A DNA stretch of 64,000 nucleotides from Pseudomonadota bacterium (lineage in GTDB: Bacteria; Pseudomonadota; Gammaproteobacteria; Burkholderiales; Rhodocyclaceae), in contig JAFEDK010000001.1 in the NCBI GenBank assembly GCA_018241665.1, positions 1 to 64,000 of the forward strand, written 5' to 3'. Position 1 is the stretch's first letter; each line of letters begins with the position of its first letter. Both the position numbers and the translations under genes were made by a program. The notes beneath the pieces are model-generated. The model was not told where the DNA came from. It ran no database searches and saw only the letters and a list, made by a program, of their open reading frames with translations. Below are positions 61,140-64,000 of the stretch, in pieces.

Positions 61140-62489
61140 TCAGGCCGTCGGCGTCGCGCGGGCGCGCAGGGCATGCTCGATGTCGTCGGCCCACGCCGGC
61201 GCATCGCCGGCCGCCACCCGTGCGGCACGGATCAGCGCCAGGTTGCGGGCGGTGGTTTCCGGCTCCCAGTTCTCGCGCACCGCGGCCAGCGCGTTGGCGG
61301 TCGCATCCAGCGCGGCGGCCTCGTCGCGGGCCAGCACGGCCAGTTCCACCAGCGTGGCGAAATCCCAGTAATCCGGCGTGCCCCGGGCGATACGCCGCCT
61401 CACCGCGTAGGTGACGACCGGCAAAAGCTCGATGCGCCGCGGGTCCGGCGGGCTGGCCAGTTCCATCAAGGTCACCGCGTTGATGCCCGGATAGGCGTCG
61501 CGCCAGTCCGCCTCGAAGCCCTTCAGATAGGTATCGATAGCATTGCGCAGCCAGCCGCGGGCCGCCAGGGTGTTACCAGCCTTCGTCTCGGCCTCCCAGC
61601 GGTCCTTGTAGACACGGCCGAGCAGGCCGTTGGTCTCGCTGCTCGGGCCGCGGCCGGCGATGAGCTCCAGCAGGACGGCCTCCGCCTCGTCCTTGCGCCC
61701 CAGGCGGTTGAGGGCGAAGCCGTACTGCTCCTGCACCAGCGTGCTGCGAGCCAGCGGCTTGGCCATGCCGGCCACCAGGTCCACCATGCCCTGCCAGTCG
61801 CTGACCGCCCGGTAGGACAGCAACAGGTCCACCAGCACCCCGGCTTCGGCGCCGGACAAGTCGCCCAAGGCCTGTGCCGCTGCCCGCACTGCATCCTTGC
61901 CGCCGCGCCGCGCCGCCGCCAGTGCGTTGCGGGCATCCAGCGCATAACGGGCCTGGTCGCGGAACACGTCGGTCTTCAGGCGGGCGATGTCCGGCGCCAC
62001 ATAGCCCTCCAGCAACTGGAACACCGGGCTGTCGCGGGGCGGCTCGTCGCGGGCGCGCCGCGCCTCGTCGAGGAAGCGGGTCAGCGCAGCGGCTGCGGCG
62101 GCCGGATCGGCGGGCACGCCGCCCGCATCCATCGCATAGCGGATCGTGCGCAGCGGGGCCACATCGAAGGGCAAGGCCCCCGCGTCGCCGAACAGCATCA
62201 CCGTCGTCGCCGGCCGCACGCCGTGGCGCAGGCCCAGTTCATAAAAGACATTGGGGTTGGCACCGGTCAGGTCGGCCACCGCGAAATCACACAGGATCAG
62301 GCGCTCGTACATCGGCTTGTGGATCAGCCCGCCGACAGCCTCCTCGTCGGCCCGCAGCGGCTCCATGCCTGCCGCCTCGATACCGGGCTGGATCAGGCGC
62401 CCATAGACCGCATCGAAATCCACAATCAGCCCCGTGGGCAGGGTCTTCTTGCCGAAGGGCATCAGGACGAAACACAGCGGACGGGTCAT
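61140..62489 (-). CDS. TIR-like/nucleoside deoxyribosyltransferase domain + TRAFs-binding (DUF4071) protein
   Basis: 449 residues. The N-terminal 110 residues form a TIR/NDT-like Rossmannoid domain: CFVLMPFGKK, FDAVYGRLIQPGIEAAG, LCDFAVADLTGANPNVFYELG with E84 in the position of the catalytic glutamate of deoxyribosyltransferases and NAD-cleaving TIR enzymes. The rest is a helical tetratricopeptide-like region matching DUF4071, the TRAFs-binding domain known from animal ASK1 kinases (QEQYGFALNRLGRKDEAEAVL, ETNGLLGRVYKDRWE). GGAGG precedes the ATG at 62489. The role is unknown; NAD- or nucleotide-based signalling is possible. Confidence 0.82.
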   Translation of the reverse strand: MTRPLCFVLMPFGKKTLPTGLIVDFDAVYGRLIQPGIEAAGMEPLRADEEAVGGLIHKPMYERLILCDFAVADLTGANPNVFYELGLRHGVRPATTVMLFGDAGALPFDVAPLRTIRYAMDAGGVPADPAAAAAALTRFLDEARRARDEPPRDSPVFQLLEGYVAPDIARLKTDVFRDQARYALDARNALAAARRGGKDAVRAAAQALGDLSGAEAGVLVDLLLSYRAVSDWQGMVDLVAGMAKPLARSTLVQEQYGFALNRLGRKDEAEAVLLELIAGRGPSSETNGLLGRVYKDRWEAETKAGNTLAARGWLRNAIDTYLKGFEADWRDAYPGINAVTLMELASPPDPRRIELLPVVTYAVRRRIARGTPDYWDFATLVELAVLARDEAAALDATANALAAVRENWEPETTARNLALIRAARVAAGDAPAWADDIEHALRARATPTA

Positions 62490-62728
62490 CACAGCCTCCG
62501 GTTGGAATGTCCCTTCATCCTAGGCGAAATCGGGCGGCAGGGTGCCGGCCCAGATGACCGCGCCGCCTGAGCAGCCGCCCCCCGAACGCCCGATCATCAG
62601 TATCGCCACGCCATATGCCGGATGCCGCCCCGGAACGGGCGGAACGCTGCCCACGCCATTCCCATGGATTAATCAGGAAACCGGTCCTATGCTTTTTGGA
62701 AGGCATCAAGCCTCCCGAGGATCGCGCC

Positions 62729-63049
62729 ATGCAAGCCCATCGCCGGCCCGGAGCCGGCCTGATCGCCCCATCCCTGTTCTCGGCCCTGTTTGCCGGCGGC
62801 TGTACCACGGTGGTCATCCACACAGACGGCGCGGTAAAGACCGAAACCCGCTTCGGCATCGTGCACCTGAATCTCGACCCCGCGCACACCACCGCCATTA
62901 CGTTGACCAGCTTCGGAGTGGTGTCCCTGCCCGGCAGCACGGCCATCGGTTACACCCGCTGGCAGGGCGTCGGGCTACCGGCGGCGGAAGCTGATCGCTG
63001 CCTCCTCGTCACTTTCGATCCCCCTCAACAGACTGGAGTGGAAAAATGA
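62729..63049 (+). CDS. Small putative lipoprotein
   Basis: 106 residues. GAGGA lies before the ATG. The N-terminus is a signal peptide with a Cys at the likely processing site (SALFAGGCTTVV), close to a lipobox. The rest is a short beta-rich domain without a recognised family. Its stop overlaps the next gene's start by 4 bases, so the two lipoproteins are probably made together. Confidence 0.65.
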   Translation: MQAHRRPGAGLIAPSLFSALFAGGCTTVVIHTDGAVKTETRFGIVHLNLDPAHTTAITLTSFGVVSLPGSTAIGYTRWQGVGLPAAEADRCLLVTFDPPQQTGVEK

Positions 63050-63705
63050 ACACACGGATCCCGCAATCCTGCCTCGCCGTCGCGGCCACGACGCTATGCC
63101 TCGCCGGCTGTGCGACAGTGCCGATGGCACCACTGGTCTACGGTTCCAAGACGGTGGGCGGGCTGGACATTTCGACCACCACCACCGGCGCCAGCCCTGG
63201 CGTGAGCATCTCCTTGGGCTACAAGCGCGACGATCTGGCGCTGGTACCCGTTGCGGTGATGCAGGAAAAGGAGGGGACCAACGGCAAGACACTGGAGCGG
63301 GTGAAGATCATCCGTGGTCACGATATCGACTCGGATGACGAGGACGATGCCAAGTCGGCCGGCGATGCGGCCCCCAAGGGTGCCAAAGCCCCGCCCAAGC
63401 CCATGAACGATCACAGCCGCAAGGACGCCATGTCCGTATTCGGCAGCTTCGAGGGTCGGGGCCTGGCAGATAGCTCGACCCAAACGACACGCGCGCAGGC
63501 GATCGCGGCCAACTACTTCTCGACCGGCATCGCGGCCCAGAATCTTGCGCGCGGGCTGGGCAACGCGGCGGCGGCGGATCAGCTCCGGAAGTGCTTCCAG
63601 ATCGTCAAGGACCTTGCCGACGGCGTACCCGACGCGGATCGTCCCGCCTACGTCAAGAAAGGCATGGACGCCTGCAGCAACGCTGGCGCAGTGGCGGAAA
63701 AATAA
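63046..63705 (+). CDS. Putative lipoprotein
   Basis: 219 residues. A clean lipobox (LCLAGC) after a hydrophobic stretch, then a beta domain (YGSKTVGGLDISTTTTG, GVSISLGYKRDDLALVPVAV), an acidic/proline linker (about 100-125) and a helical end (ALCKC-free; FQIVKDLADGVPDADRP). No family recognised. Shares an operon with the smaller lipoprotein gene and is followed by a strong terminator. Confidence 0.7.
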   Translation: MNTRIPQSCLAVAATTLCLAGCATVPMAPLVYGSKTVGGLDISTTTTGASPGVSISLGYKRDDLALVPVAVMQEKEGTNGKTLERVKIIRGHDIDSDDEDDAKSAGDAAPKGAKAPPKPMNDHSRKDAMSVFGSFEGRGLADSSTQTTRAQAIAANYFSTGIAAQNLARGLGNAAAADQLRKCFQIVKDLADGVPDADRPAYVKKGMDACSNAGAVAEK

Positions 63706-63780
63706 GGCGGCTCCAAGTACCCCTGCCCCAAGCAGCAGGAGGCGGCGGAGTGGTTCATCGCCCAGGGCTCCGGACGTGAA

Positions 63781-63810
63781 AAAAGACGGCGCCTTGCGGC
63801 GCCGTCTTTT
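63781..63810. terminator. Bidirectional intrinsic terminator
   Basis: AAAAGACGGCGCC and GGCGCCGTCTTTT pair perfectly around TTGC. It ends the lipoprotein operon from the left and the icmF gene from the right. Confidence 0.93.
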
Positions 63811-63849
63811 CCTGCTGTTCCCCTCTTTCCGAGGGTCTTCTTGTAAGCC

Positions 63850-64000
63850 TTACATGCTGCGGCGGTACTGGCCGCCCACCTGGTACAGGGCGCCGGTGAT
63901 CTGGCCGAGGGAGCAGTACTTCACCGCCTCCACCAGCACCGCGAAGACGTTGCCGTTCTCGATGACCGTCTGCTTGAGCTTGGCCAGCCACTTGGGCGCT
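63850..64000 (-). CDS. icmF: Fused isobutyryl-CoA mutase, C-terminal end (partial)
   Basis: The last 50 or so residues of a minus-strand gene cut by the window edge. The sequence [18 protein letters not shown] and [21 protein letters not shown] followed by RSM is characteristic of the C-terminus of IcmF, a coenzyme-B12-dependent acyl-CoA mutase fused to its G-protein chaperone. It would interconvert isobutyryl-CoA and butyryl-CoA (or related acyl-CoAs). Confidence 0.8.
   Translation of the reverse strand, partial: APKWLAKLKQTVIENGNVFAVLVEAVKYCSLGQITGALYQVGGQYRRSM

Noticed and set aside
58453..63705. A single defence island from peptidases, TIR-like protein and lipoproteins
   Set aside because: The genes point in different directions with separate terminators and no shared operon, so I kept them as separate observations.

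Overview
The window reads as chromosome of a high-GC betaproteobacterium, most likely a Rhodocyclales member (Azospira/Dechloromonas-like). This is inference from overall character: dense GC-rich codon use, a PhaM-type PHA granule protein, an acetate permease with a DUF485 partner, a Liv-type acyl-CoA ligase operon and the tail of a fused isobutyryl-CoA mutase. No rRNA, phage module, transposase or CRISPR array is visible. There is one tRNA gene (Phe) near 4.8 kb.

Layout. 0-4.6 kb: a small membrane protein with a two-RCK potassium channel, a VanZ-like protein, an exported protein, a GH19 lysozyme/chitinase and a VOC protein. 4.7-9.5 kb (minus): tRNA-Phe, a TctE/TctD-like two-component pair, and the actP-DUF485 acetate uptake pair. 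9.7-11.9 kb (minus): groES-groEL with a perfect CIRCE operator next to a sigma-70-like promoter. 12.0-19.6 kb (plus): a CzcCBA-type heavy-metal efflux operon ending in its own response regulator and kinase. 19.6-23.3 kb (minus): a very large membrane patatin-like phospholipase. 23.5-27.0 kb (plus): AIM24-like protein, M48 protease, amidohydrolase, DUF3334. 27.0-31.3 kb (minus): a two-subunit molybdenum hydroxylase (IorAB type) with XdhC and a MocA-like cytidylyltransferase, next to a divergent AraC regulator.

32.6-38.4 kb (minus): DUF2252 protein, small exported protein, lipoprotein 5'-nucleotidase, and a divergent stand-alone FeoB with a candidate Fur box. 38.5-44.2 kb: a NarL-type response regulator diverging from a TonB-dependent receptor, PF04392-type binding protein and hybrid kinase, which looks like one envelope-signalling cassette. 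44.3-45.6 kb: PhaM and an AEC transporter. 46.0-54.9 kb (minus): a seven-gene operon of an acyl-CoA synthetase, LivG-H-M-K-F and a PaaK-like ligase. 55.1-64.0 kb: diguanylate cyclase, a CCA-enzyme-like protein without its catalytic domain, a small exported protein, an HExxH peptidase, a DUF2167/M50 pair, a TIR-like/TRAFs-binding protein, two small lipoproteins, and the 3' end of icmF.

The most unusual structure is a family of palindromic intergenic elements built on GGGCGAATTCATTCGCCC. Nine copies occur, two single and seven as inverted pairs around a 22-23 nt spacer, plus one decayed relic. They sit at 0 kb, 28.6-32.6 kb and 45.8-52.1 kb. Several carry short tandem repeats (12, 13, 16 or 11 bp) growing out of the element edge, with a different unit sequence at each locus. 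They interrupt most gene junctions of the liv operon. I did not find a mobilising enzyme for them in this window.
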